Shown: positions 18,095 to 26,475 of the stretch, piece by piece | Layout: the number at the start of each line of letters is the position of its first letter | Numbering within the stretch: position 1 is the first letter of the stretch | From: Arcobacter sp. | GTDB taxonomy: Bacteria; Campylobacterota; Campylobacteria; Campylobacterales; Arcobacteraceae | Reading direction: 5' to 3' | NCBI GenBank assembly: GCA_020048055.1 | Contig: JAIFNA010000012.1 | Coordinates: 1-64,000, forward strand | DNA: 64,000 nucleotides | Made by a program: the position numbers and the translations under genes | The notes under the pieces: model-generated | Seen by the model: only the letters and a program-made list of their open reading frames with translations | Database searches by the model: none | Told to the model about the DNA's origin: nothing

Positions 18095-20049
18095 TGGCTA
18101 ACAATCAAGGCAACAACAATAATAACAATAATAACAATAGCAATAATAATCCAAACAATGATGATAAGGGATTTTTTAACAATCCAATTTTAATGTTTGT
18201 TGTATTTTCTATTGTATCGATTATGGTGTTTAAAACACTCTTTCCGCAAGATGATATGAATGCAAATGCAAGTGGTGGAACTTATGGGCAACAAACAAAA
18301 AGTATCTCATATTCTGACCTTAAAACACTTATAAACAACGGCAGTATTCAATATGTAGATATTGGGCAAACTACGATTAAAGCGATGGGTAAACCTGTAA
18401 ATGGTGAACAAACTAGTTATAAAGTAAGACGAGTTGTGCCTGATGAAACATTAATTAAAACACTTGAAGAGAAAAAAATAGCTTATGGTGCATTTAGTGA
18501 AGAGAATATTTTAAGTGATATGCTTTTTGGTTGGGTTTTGCCAATTTTGATATTTTTCCTAATTTGGTCATTTTTGGCTAAAAGGATGGCTAAGTCAATG
18601 GGTGGTGGAATCCTTGGAATGGGCGGTTCTAAAAAGATGATAAATAGTGAAAAGCCAAATGTTAAATTTGAAGATATGGCTGGAAATAAAGAGGCAAAAG
18701 AGGAAGTTAAAGAGATTGTTGATTTCTTAAAAAATCCAGATCGTTATGTAAGTTTGGGTGCGCAAATTCCAAAAGGTGTACTACTTGTGGGACCTCCTGG
18801 TACAGGTAAAACACTTTTGGCAAAAGCAGTTGCAGGTGAAGCTGATGTTGAATTTTTAAGTGTTACGGGATCTAGTTTTATTGAGATGTTTGTTGGGGTT
18901 GGTGCTAGTCGTGTTAGAGACCTTTTTGATCAGGCTAAAAAAGTAGCACCTGCAATTATTTTTATAGATGAGATTGATGCGATTGGAAAAAGTCGAGCGA
19001 GTGGTGGTATTGGTGGAAATGATGAGAGGGAGCAAACTTTAAATCAACTTCTAGCTGAGATGGATGGATTTAATAGTGCAGGTGCACCTGTAATTGTTTT
19101 GGCAGCTACAAATAGACCAGAGATTTTAGACCCTGCATTACTGAGACCAGGTAGATTTGATAGACAAGTTTTGGTTGATAAGCCAGACCTTGAGGGGAGA
19201 ATAGAGATACTTAATGTTCATATCAAAGGTGTTAAAGTTGGGGCTAATGTAGATCTAAGAGAGATTGCTGTTATGACTGCTGGTTTAGCAGGTGCTGATT
19301 TAGCAAATATCATAAATGAAGCTGCACTTCTAGCTGGAAGGGGTGATAAACTTGAAGTTTCACCATCACATTTTAAAGAGGCAGTTGAGCGACAAATTGC
19401 TGGACTTGAAAAGAAAAGCAGAAGAATATCTCCAAAAGAGAGGGAGATTGTTGCTTATCATGAGAGTGGACATGCTGTTATGGCTGAGGTTACTAAGGGT
19501 GCCAAAAAAGTAAATAAAGTATCAATTGTTCCAAGAGGTTTGGCAGCTCTGGGATACACTTTAAATACACCACAAGAGAATAAATACCTTATGCAAAAAC
19601 ACGAACTTATAGCTGAAGTTGATGTTCTTTTAGGAGGTAGGGCAGCTGAACAAGTATTTATAGGTGAAATAAGTACTGGTGCAGGGAATGATCTTGAAAG
19701 GGCAACTGAGATAATTAAAGCGATGGCTAGTGTTTACGGTATGAGTGAAGTTGCTGGGCTTATGGTTTTATCTCGTCAAACAAACCAATTTTTGGGTGGT
19801 GGACAAACAAGTAAAGATTATAGTGATAAGTTGGCTGAAAATCTTGATGAACATATAAAAAATACCTTAAATGAAAGATATGCTCATGTTGTTGCAACAC
19901 TTGAAGATTACAGAGAAGCTATGGAAGTTATGACAAAAGAGTTGCTTGATATTGAAGTTATAAGTGGTGCAAGAGTACAAGAGATAATAAAAGCAAGCGG
20001 AAAAGATATTTATGAAGGTGGAGATTTACATCAAGATGCAACAGTATAA
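18094..20049 (+). CDS. ftsH: ATP-dependent zinc metalloprotease FtsH
   Basis: 651 residues from ATG 18094, which has GAAGGA seven bases upstream; an in-frame GTG at 18061 inside prmA is less likely. A membrane hexamer that degrades misfolded membrane proteins and regulatory proteins. After an asparagine-rich N-terminus come TM1 (about 28-46), a periplasmic part and TM2 (about 145-165). The AAA domain has GPPGTGKT (about 233), DEIDAIGK and the SRH arginines, and the zinc protease site is HESGH (about 456). The next gene overlaps its 3' end. Confidence 0.96.
   Translation: MANNQGNNNNNNNNNSNNNPNNDDKGFFNNPILMFVVFSIVSIMVFKTLFPQDDMNANASGGTYGQQTKSISYSDLKTLINNGSIQYVDIGQTTIKAMGKPVNGEQTSYKVRRVVPDETLIKTLEEKKIAYGAFSEENILSDMLFGWVLPILIFFLIWSFLAKRMAKSMGGGILGMGGSKKMINSEKPNVKFEDMAGNKEAKEEVKEIVDFLKNPDRYVSLGAQIPKGVLLVGPPGTGKTLLAKAVAGEADVEFLSVTGSSFIEMFVGVGASRVRDLFDQAKKVAPAIIFIDEIDAIGKSRASGGIGGNDEREQTLNQLLAEMDGFNSAGAPVIVLAATNRPEILDPALLRPGRFDRQVLVDKPDLEGRIEILNVHIKGVKVGANVDLREIAVMTAGLAGADLANIINEAALLAGRGDKLEVSPSHFKEAVERQIAGLEKKSRRISPKEREIVAYHESGHAVMAEVTKGAKKVNKVSIVPRGLAALGYTLNTPQENKYLMQKHELIAEVDVLLGGRAAEQVFIGEISTGAGNDLERATEIIKAMASVYGMSEVAGLMVLSRQTNQFLGGGQTSKDYSDKLAENLDEHIKNTLNERYAHVVATLEDYREAMEVMTKELLDIEVISGARVQEIIKASGKDIYEGGDLHQDATV
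18112..18150 (+). repeat. AAC/AAT trinucleotide repeat encoding an Asn tract in FtsH
   Basis: Thirteen codons, all AAC or AAT except one AGC, give a run of nine Asn, Ser, then three Asn in the cytoplasmic N-terminus of FtsH. Unit changes would keep the frame and only alter tract length. Confidence 0.8.
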
Positions 20050-20683
20050 TTACACACAATATATTTTAAAAGAGGGCTATACAAATATTTTAACAGCTTT
20101 TGGAATCTCTATTTTGCTTTTGATTATAGGGTTTTCATTTTTTGCTAAAATTGGTTTTTTAGTAACTTTAACACTCCTTTGGATTTATAGAAATGACCTT
20201 TCGAAAGTACATAATCCACAAAATTTAGAAAACACAATCTATTCACCAATTGATGGTGTTATCTCTGGAGTTGACTTTATAGATGGTGTAAAAAAAGTTT
20301 ATATCGATGTTGGATTGTGTGAAAATCATATTTTAAGAGCACCAATAAATGGAATTTTTGAGGTTCACTCACTAAAAAATGGCTTAAATCTTTCGAGTTG
20401 GACATTTAAAAGTAAATCACTTAACAATCAAGCAGTTATCACATTTGATGATAAAAATGGTGAAACTACAAAGATGACGGCAATTGGTGGTATTTGTGCT
20501 ACAAAAATATCACTTGATAATATAGGAAATGAGGTAAATACAAGTGATAAAATCGGTGTATTTACTCAAGGTACAGTTATTTTAGATTTGCCAAAAACTT
20601 ATGAGCTAAAAGTAAAAATTGGCGAAAAATTAAATAGTGGAGTTTCTGTAATAGCAGGAAAAGTTGAGCCTGTAAGTGAATAA
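20012..20683 (+). CDS. phosphatidylserine decarboxylase-related membrane protein
   Basis: Up to 223 residues. The longest start is ATG 20012 inside ftsH; ATG 20036 also fits. Two hydrophobic helices lie at about 30-68, followed by a Psd-like domain (YSPIDGVISGVDFIDG, DVGLCENHILRAPING). In the position of the self-cleaving Gly-Ser of Psd enzymes it has VFTQGTVILDLP, that is Gly-Thr. Formation of the pyruvoyl cofactor is therefore doubtful or altered. The Psd-related gene after ftsH is conserved in Campylobacterota, where pssA usually follows; here dbpA follows instead. A complete psd gene lies at 57895. Confidence 0.75.
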   Translation: MKVEIYIKMQQYNYTQYILKEGYTNILTAFGISILLLIIGFSFFAKIGFLVTLTLLWIYRNDLSKVHNPQNLENTIYSPIDGVISGVDFIDGVKKVYIDVGLCENHILRAPINGIFEVHSLKNGLNLSSWTFKSKSLNNQAVITFDDKNGETTKMTAIGGICATKISLDNIGNEVNTSDKIGVFTQGTVILDLPKTYELKVKIGEKLNSGVSVIAGKVEPVSE

Positions 20684-22043
20684 TTTTACAACACTAAAAA
20701 ACTTACAACCAGAACTTTTGGAGCAAATTTTAAAATTTGGTTTTCCTTCCATGAGTGAAATACAAGAGAAATCACTTCCATATTCTCTAAATGGTGAAGA
20801 TGTGATAGCAAAAGCAAAAACAGGAAGTGGAAAAACTTTAGCTTTTGGGATACCAATTTTAAATAAATTAAATATCCCAAATTTTGCTATTCAAACTATG
20901 ATATTAGCTCCAACAAGAGAGTTAGCAAATCAAATAAGTGAAGAGTTAAAGCAACTAGCAAAATTTAAACACAATATAAAAATTCTTACACTTTGTGGTG
21001 GCGTACCATATGGTCCTCAAGTTCATTCACTAAGCCATAAAGCTCATATTATTGTAGGGACTCCTGGGAGAATTTTAAAGCACCTAAAAGAGGATAATTT
21101 TTCCCCAAATCAAATCAACACTTTGGTTCTTGATGAAGCTGACAGAATGCTTGATATGGGTTTTTCTGATGATATCAACACTATTATTGATTATCTTCCA
21201 AAAAATAGACAAACGATGTTATTTTCTGCAACTTATCCACAAAATATAGAAAAATTATCAAAAAATATCCTAAAAAATCCTGTAAATATTGAGGTTGAAG
21301 CTGTTCATCAAGAGGATAAAATCTCACAAGTTTTTTATAAAAGTGAGCTTGAAAATAAAAAAAATGATATTTTAAAAATATTAGATTTTTATCAACCAGC
21401 TTCAGCGATAATTTTTTGCAATATGAAAATCGATTGTGATAATTTAGCAAATGAATTAGAAAGAGATGATATTTTTTCACTTGTTTTGCATAGTGATTTG
21501 GAGCAAAAAGAAAGAGATGAAACAATCACACTTTTTGGAAATAAAAGTTATAAAATTTTAATAGCAACAGATGTAGCTTCAAGGGGACTTGATATTGATG
21601 ATGTTGAGCTTGTTATAAATTACTCTTTACCAAAAGATTTGGAAGTTTACACCCATAGAATAGGGAGAACAGCAAGGGCAGGGAAAACAGGACACGCTGT
21701 ATCTTTGGTTGAATCATATGATATTGGGGTATTTGATGATTTAAATGAAGAGAATAATTTGAAGTTAGAAACTTTGGATTTTAAGATAACTTCACAATAT
21801 GATGATAATCCACTTTTTAAATCAATTTTTATCAATGGTGGCAAAAAACAAAAACTAAGTCGTGGTGATATTTTGGGAGCTTTAACTGCAGGACTTGGAT
21901 TTTTAAAATCTCAAATAGGGAAAATAGACATCAAAGATAATTGCTCCTATGTAGCGCTTGACCCTAAGATAGCCAAAAAGGTAAGAGACGCCCTTGAGAT
22001 AAATAAGATAAAAGGGCGACTTTATAGGGTTTATTTGAAGTAA
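20676..22043 (+). CDS. dbpA: DEAD-box ATP-dependent RNA helicase DbpA
   Basis: 455 residues, almost the E. coli DbpA length. Ordered motifs: AKTGSGKT, PTRELANQ, TPGR, DEADRMLDMGF, FSATYP, ATDVASRGLDI and HRIGRTARAGKTG. The C-terminal domain (about 380-455, GGKKQKLSRGDILGALTAG ... KIKGRLYRVYLK) matches the DbpA RNA-binding domain that targets 23S rRNA helix 92 during large-subunit assembly. The GTG start at 20676 overlaps the upstream gene by 8 bases, indicating coupling in the prmA-ftsH unit. Confidence 0.93.
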   Translation: MNNFTTLKNLQPELLEQILKFGFPSMSEIQEKSLPYSLNGEDVIAKAKTGSGKTLAFGIPILNKLNIPNFAIQTMILAPTRELANQISEELKQLAKFKHNIKILTLCGGVPYGPQVHSLSHKAHIIVGTPGRILKHLKEDNFSPNQINTLVLDEADRMLDMGFSDDINTIIDYLPKNRQTMLFSATYPQNIEKLSKNILKNPVNIEVEAVHQEDKISQVFYKSELENKKNDILKILDFYQPASAIIFCNMKIDCDNLANELERDDIFSLVLHSDLEQKERDETITLFGNKSYKILIATDVASRGLDIDDVELVINYSLPKDLEVYTHRIGRTARAGKTGHAVSLVESYDIGVFDDLNEENNLKLETLDFKITSQYDDNPLFKSIFINGGKKQKLSRGDILGALTAGLGFLKSQIGKIDIKDNCSYVALDPKIAKKVRDALEINKIKGRLYRVYLK

Positions 22044-22053
22044 TTTAAAGGTT

Positions 22054-22584
22054 TTAGCTAGCCGCTAAAATCTCTAGTGCATTTTTAGCTTCAATAACCT
22101 TTTTTTCAATATCAACACTTACAATGTAGTTATCATTGTATGGAATTAAAAAAGTTTTTGCTGTTTTTGCATCTTGCTTTAGAAGTTCACTACTTGTATC
22201 GATATACATATAATCATCAGTTGGAAATCTACTAACTTCTGTTACTTTTCCCAAAACAATACCATTTTCAACAATGATGCACCCCTCAATATCAAACCAA
22301 AAATATTGTTTCTCTTTTAGTTTACAGTTTTGGATTGTTGTTTCATTTGAAGCAAAAAGGAGTGAATTTATAAGTACTTTTGTATCTTCAATAGTATCAA
22401 TTCCTACAAATTTAACAGTATCATAAGCTTGATTGATTGTTTCAACTGTGAGGATTTTGTTTTTGTTTGTTGTAAAACTTACACCTTTTTTGAATTGCTC
22501 TGGAAAATCTGAGTCTATAAAAACTCTCATCTGTCCTTTTAACCCAACACTTTTACCCAATTTTGCGACATAAATTTTTTCCAT
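22054..22584 (-). CDS. rimM: 16S rRNA maturation protein RimM
   Basis: 176 residues. It assists assembly of the 30S head by binding S19. The N-terminal domain starts IYVAKLGKSVGLKGQMRVF and the PRC-barrel part includes YFWFDIEGC, GKVTEVSRFPTDDYMYI and FLIPYNDNYIVSVD. The usual next genes trmD and rplS are absent; dbpA converges from the other side. The start codon directly follows a seven-T run after a stem-loop. The only good ribosome site (GGAGG) is on the far side of that stem. Confidence 0.92.
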   Translation of the reverse strand: MEKIYVAKLGKSVGLKGQMRVFIDSDFPEQFKKGVSFTTNKNKILTVETINQAYDTVKFVGIDTIEDTKVLINSLLFASNETTIQNCKLKEKQYFWFDIEGCIIVENGIVLGKVTEVSRFPTDDYMYIDTSSELLKQDAKTAKTFLIPYNDNYIVSVDIEKKVIEAKNALEILAAS

Positions 22585-22612
22585 AAAAAAAGGCTAATCT
22601 CTTAGCCCCTCC
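22585..22612 (-). promoter_or_regulatory. GGAGG-hairpin-T7-ATG element at the rimM start
   Basis: On the minus strand GGAGG (22608-22612) abuts a perfect 6-bp stem GGCTAA/TTAGCC with a GAGA loop (22592-22607), then seven T (22585-22591), then the rimM ATG. Linear spacing from ribosome site to ATG is 23 bases; if the stem folds, it drops to seven. The same stem plus T run also looks like an intrinsic terminator. It may control rimM translation or split it from rpsP-khpA. Confidence 0.65.
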
Positions 22613-22643
22613 ATTTTTATAAAACCACCAAATTTGGTGATTG

Positions 22644-22665
22644 AAGCTTAATATTTTTTAAGCTT
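22644..22665 (-). terminator. stem-loop overlapping the khpA stop codon
   Basis: An 8-bp perfect inverted repeat AAGCTTAA/TTAAGCTT (22644-22651 with 22658-22665) covers the khpA stop codon. Between it and rimM there is a further short palindrome, CACCAAATTTGGTG (22627-22640). There is no clear T run. Transcript-end protection or processing is possible. Confidence 0.45.
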
Positions 22666-22897
22666 TTAATACTTGGATTTTATAAGACTTTCCATCTTTT
22701 GCTTTGCAACCATTTATAATAGTTTTTAAAGCATTAATCATATTTCCACTTTTACCGATAAGTTTACCTAGGTCCTCTTCATCGCAGTAGATAAAAATTT
22801 CATAAAAATTTTCACCAATCTCTTCAAGTTCAACCTCAATTGCCTCAGGGTTTGAAACTATAAGTTTGCAATATGATTTTATAAAATCCACAACCAT
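22658..22897 (-). CDS. khpA: KH-domain RNA-binding protein KhpA
   Basis: 79 residues, one type II KH domain with the GKSG loop in DLGKLIGKSGNMINALKTII. In several bacteria KhpA pairs with KhpB to bind small RNAs and affect cell division; that role is family knowledge only. The position between rpsP and rimM is the conserved ribosome-maturation cluster. It starts 9 bases after rpsP. Confidence 0.93.
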   Translation of the reverse strand: MVVDFIKSYCKLIVSNPEAIEVELEEIGENFYEIFIYCDEEDLGKLIGKSGNMINALKTIINGCKAKDGKSYKIQVLKA

Positions 22898-22906
22898 GCT
22901 GAACTA

Positions 22907-23137
22907 CTATTTTTTAGCTGTAAGTTTTGCAACTTTTTCGCTCATTTTAGCACCAACACTTAGCCAGTAATCTAATCTCTCTTGATCAAATTTTAATACT
23001 TTTGGCTCAACGATTGGGTTAAAATAACCGATTGATTCAATCCATCCTGAATCTCTTCTTTTTCTACTATCTGTAACTACCATTCTGTAAAACGGCTTTT
23101 TGTTTCTTCCCATTCTTGTAAGTCTAATAACTGTCAT
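22907..23137 (-). CDS. rpsP: 30S ribosomal protein S16
   Basis: 76 residues, typical bS16 of Campylobacterota. It starts [20 protein letters not shown] and contains [19 protein letters not shown], both family-diagnostic. AAAAGGA precedes the ATG. It follows ffh across an 89-base spacer with a long hairpin and leads the rpsP-khpA-rimM group. Confidence 0.97.
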   Translation of the reverse strand: MTVIRLTRMGRNKKPFYRMVVTDSRKRRDSGWIESIGYFNPIVEPKVLKFDQERLDYWLSVGAKMSEKVAKLTAKK

Positions 23138-23167
23138 TTTCTATCCTTTTTGTTTTAATTTTTGTTA

Positions 23168-23221
23168 ACTTGAAGTTAAGTGCTAAAGTGAAAACTTCAT
23201 CTTAGCACTTAACTTTCAAGT
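23168..23221 (-). promoter_or_regulatory. long hairpin between ffh and rpsP
   Basis: A 19-bp inverted repeat with a single unpaired base (23168-23186 against 23202-23221, 15-base loop) begins 5 bases after the ffh stop. No T run follows on the minus strand, so it is not a plain terminator. An RNase III-type processing site, a transcript-end stabiliser or a protein-binding leader for rpsP all fit. Confidence 0.7.
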
Positions 23222-23226
23222 ATTGG

Positions 23227-24579
23227 TTATCTTGGAATTTGCGCTTGGCTGCTATTCATTTGAGCCATCATTCTTTGCATATCTTTCATTCCACCTTTGC
23301 TTGACATTTTTTTTGCCATTTTTGAAGCATTGTGGAATTGTTTTAGTATTTTATTTACTTGAACTTCACTAAGCCCTGAACCTTTTACTAGTCTCTTTTT
23401 TCGGCTTATATTTAATAAATCTGGATTTTCTCTCTCTTTTGGAGTCATTGAACTAATTAGTGCTTTTATCCTTTTAAGTTCAACAGAATTATCAAAATCC
23501 ATATCTTTGATTTGACTAGCCATTCCGCTCATTCCAGGGATCATTCCGATTATAGATTTCATACTTCCTAATTTTTTTATCATCTCAAGTTGCTCTATAA
23601 AATCATTAAAGTTGAATTCCCCTTTTTTGATTTTTTTTGTAACTTCTTTGGCTTTTTTGTTGTCGATTAAAAGTGATGTTTTTTCAGCCAATCCCTCAAT
23701 ATCTCCAGCACCCATAAGCCTAGAAACTATTCTATCAGGGATGAAAACCTCAAGGTTTTCCATCTTTTCTCCAACCCCAACAAACCTAAGTGGAACTTTT
23801 GTTTGGTGAGATAATGAAATAGCAACCCCACCTTTTGTATCACCATCAAATTTTGTAAGGATTACACCATCTATCCCTATTTTTTCTTGGAAAGTAATCG
23901 CTGTTTTTGTCGCATCGTGTCCCGTTAATGAATCAGCTACATAAAAAATTTCATTTGGAGTAATCGCTTCCTTGATATTTTTTAGTTGAAGCATAAGCTC
24001 CTCATCAATCGCTAACCTTCCAGCTGTATCAACCAAAAGTACATCATAAAGTCCATCGATTGCTTTTTGTTTTGCTAACTCTACAACTTTAATTGGATTT
24101 GTTTCATTTTCTACAAAAAACACTTCAACTTCAATTTGTGCACCAATTTGTTTTAGTTGCTCAACTGCTGCTAATCTTTGTAAGTCAGCTGCTGCTATTA
24201 AAACTTTTTTGTTTCTTTGTTTTAGGTAATTTGCTAATTTTCCTGTTGTTGTAGTTTTTCCACTACCTTGAAGCCCAGTCATAAGTATAGTTGTTAGGGG
24301 TGAAGTTGCACTATATACAAAACCTTGATTACCTTTTACGGTTAATATATCAGATAGACTTTCTCTTAATGCTTTTAAAAAGTTATCTTGTCCAATACCA
24401 CTTTGTTTTGTTTTGAGTTCAATTTTTTCCAATAACTCTTTTGTTGTTTTATGATGAACATCATATTTTAAAAATGATTTTTTTAGTTCGCCAACAGCAT
24501 TTGATAAAGCTTTTCCATCATCTTGGTATCTTATTTTTCCGATAACTGATTTGAATGAAGTTGTTAATAAATCAAACAC
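23227..24579 (-). CDS. ffh: signal recognition particle protein Ffh
   Basis: 450 residues. With 4.5S RNA it delivers ribosomes making membrane proteins to FtsY. The NG GTPase domain has MTGLQGSGKTTTTGKLA (about 106), VDTAGR, TKFDGDTKGG and VGVGEKMENLE. The methionine-rich M domain follows (GMIPGM...RMMAQMNSSQ). The 216-base divergent spacer to the helicase gene holds AT-rich promoter-like DNA and a small CCCT/AGGG stem with T6 (24682-24701). I see no ffs RNA there. Confidence 0.96.
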   Translation of the reverse strand: MFDLLTTSFKSVIGKIRYQDDGKALSNAVGELKKSFLKYDVHHKTTKELLEKIELKTKQSGIGQDNFLKALRESLSDILTVKGNQGFVYSATSPLTTILMTGLQGSGKTTTTGKLANYLKQRNKKVLIAAADLQRLAAVEQLKQIGAQIEVEVFFVENETNPIKVVELAKQKAIDGLYDVLLVDTAGRLAIDEELMLQLKNIKEAITPNEIFYVADSLTGHDATKTAITFQEKIGIDGVILTKFDGDTKGGVAISLSHQTKVPLRFVGVGEKMENLEVFIPDRIVSRLMGAGDIEGLAEKTSLLIDNKKAKEVTKKIKKGEFNFNDFIEQLEMIKKLGSMKSIIGMIPGMSGMASQIKDMDFDNSVELKRIKALISSMTPKERENPDLLNISRKKRLVKGSGLSEVQVNKILKQFHNASKMAKKMSSKGGMKDMQRMMAQMNSSQAQIPR

Positions 24580-24795
24580 AAAGTGCTCCTAATTTTTATA
24601 ATTTTTAAATAATTTTCGCAATATTAGAGAAATATAAATTAATTAAAGCTTAAATGTAAATATATTATTTTTAATTTTTTTCCCTAATCTAAGGGTTTTT
24701 TAGAATTTTTATAGATTAAAATTTAAGTTAAATATAAGGAAAAAATATCGCAAAAATATGTATCAAAACACCATTTTTTTGGGTAATATTCCACA

Positions 24796-26475
24796 ATGAA
24801 AACAAGCTTCAAAGAACAACTAAATCAGATACTAAATTGTGATCTAAAAATGACTTTTCCAACTGCTAGAGGAATGAGCCGAAAACTATATTTTTTTGTA
24901 GGACCTACAAATAGTGGTAAAACATATTCTGCAATGCAGGAGCTTATAAAAGCTGATTGTGGGATATATTTAGCTCCACTTAGACTTCTAGCTTTGGAAA
25001 ATTATGAATTTTTAAAAGATAACAAAATTAACTCAAGTCTTATTACAGGTGAAGAGGAGATTTTTCATGAAGATTCAACACATATTTGTAGTACGATTGA
25101 GATGATAAATTTTGAGTTACAAACTGATGTTTGTGTTATTGATGAGATTCAGATGCTTGAAGATGAAGATCGTGGTTGGGCTTGGGTTAATGCAATTTTG
25201 GGCGCACCTGCTAGTAAAGTGATTATGACTGGAAGTGTAAATGCACTTGATGCTATAAAACAAATTGCTGAATATTTGGGCGAAGAACTAGAAGTCGTGA
25301 AGTTTAAAAGGAAAAATCCTTTAGAGGTTTTAAAGGAAGCTGTACCATTTAAAGAGATAGTAAAAGGTACAGCACTTATCGCTTTTAGTAGAAAAGATGT
25401 TTTAAATATGAAATCAAAACTTTCAAAATATTTTAAAATCTCCGTCCTTTATGGAAACCTTAGTCCTGAAGTGAGAAAAGAGGAAGCGAAAAGATTTAGA
25501 GATGGACAAACAGATATTTTGATAGCAACAGACGCTATTGCGATGGGATTAAATCTTCCAATAAAAATGTTACTTTTTACGACAGATACAAAATTTGATG
25601 GGACAAGCAGTAGAAAACTTACACCAAATGAGGTTATTCAAATAAGTGGACGAGCAGGAAGATATGGACACCACGAAATTGGGTATGTTGGGGCTACTAC
25701 TAAAAGTGTGTTAAAACATATAGATGAGATGTTTCATTCTCCACTTAAAACAATCAAGCCACCTTTTAAAGTAAAGGCTACACGAGAGCAAATCAAAGCT
25801 TTTTCATCACATCTTCAAACAAAAGATTTAACAAAAATTTTGTACTTTTTTTCAAAAAATATGAAATTCACTGGTCCTTTTGTTGCTACAAATATAAGCA
25901 ATATGATTGAATTGGCTCAAATTGTTGATAACAGATTGGCTTTAACTTTAGAAGATAAATATCTTTTAGCACAAGCCCCAACAAATACAAAATCACCACT
26001 TTTAAAAGATGCTTATTTTGCTTTTGTAAATGCAGTTATAAATAAAAAACCATTTAGTTATAGACTTAGTATCAATATTAAGAGTTTGGCAAAAACCGAA
26101 CTTGACCTTTTAAAAGCTGAAGATGAGGTGAAAAAAATCTCACTTTACCTTTGGCTTTCATATAAAATGCCAGAGATTTTTTATGATATAGAAAATGCAA
26201 CTAAACATAGAGTTTTAGTAAATCAATATTGTGAAGATTCATTAAAATTGAATTTAAAAGATTTGGTTGTTAAGCGAACATCATTTAAAAGAGATGATAA
26301 AAAAGAGGATAACAAAAAAAGTTTCCCAAAAAGAAAATCAACAAATTTGAAAAAAGAGAAGCAAACAAGGGAAGATAAAACGCATTCCAAAGGTAGAGCA
26401 AAACAAAGAGTGATGCCAGCATCTAAAGATGGGACAAAAAAACATAAAATTCAAAAAAAGGAAGGTAATGATTAA
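24796..26475 (+). CDS. Suv3-like ATP-dependent RNA helicase
   Basis: 559 residues. Motifs of the SUV3/SUPV3L1 family: Walker A GPTNSGKTYSAM (about 36), LAPLRLLALENYE, TGEEE, CSTIEM, the DEIQM box (about 114), MTGS, then ATDAIAMGLNLPI and QISGRAGRYG. In eukaryotes Suv3 works with an RNA exonuclease in mitochondrial RNA decay; a bacterial RNA turnover role is inferred. The C-terminal ~50 residues are Lys/Arg-rich and low complexity, probably a disordered RNA-binding tail. Its end overlaps the DUF945 gene by 8 bases. Confidence 0.88.
   Translation: MKTSFKEQLNQILNCDLKMTFPTARGMSRKLYFFVGPTNSGKTYSAMQELIKADCGIYLAPLRLLALENYEFLKDNKINSSLITGEEEIFHEDSTHICSTIEMINFELQTDVCVIDEIQMLEDEDRGWAWVNAILGAPASKVIMTGSVNALDAIKQIAEYLGEELEVVKFKRKNPLEVLKEAVPFKEIVKGTALIAFSRKDVLNMKSKLSKYFKISVLYGNLSPEVRKEEAKRFRDGQTDILIATDAIAMGLNLPIKMLLFTTDTKFDGTSSRKLTPNEVIQISGRAGRYGHHEIGYVGATTKSVLKHIDEMFHSPLKTIKPPFKVKATREQIKAFSSHLQTKDLTKILYFFSKNMKFTGPFVATNISNMIELAQIVDNRLALTLEDKYLLAQAPTNTKSPLLKDAYFAFVNAVINKKPFSYRLSINIKSLAKTELDLLKAEDEVKKISLYLWLSYKMPEIFYDIENATKHRVLVNQYCEDSLKLNLKDLVVKRTSFKRDDKKEDNKKSFPKRKSTNLKKEKQTREDKTHSKGRAKQRVMPASKDGTKKHKIQKKEGND

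Noticed and set aside
24682-24701. Terminator-like CCCT/AGGG stem with T6 between ffh and the helicase gene
   Set aside because: Only a 4-bp stem in a divergent promoter region; a small RNA or attenuator cannot be supported from this.
26429-26467. ATG at 26429 as the DUF945 start
   Set aside because: The extra 13 residues are a Lys-rich reading of the helicase tail; ATG 26468 has AAGGAAGG and directly precedes the membrane helix.
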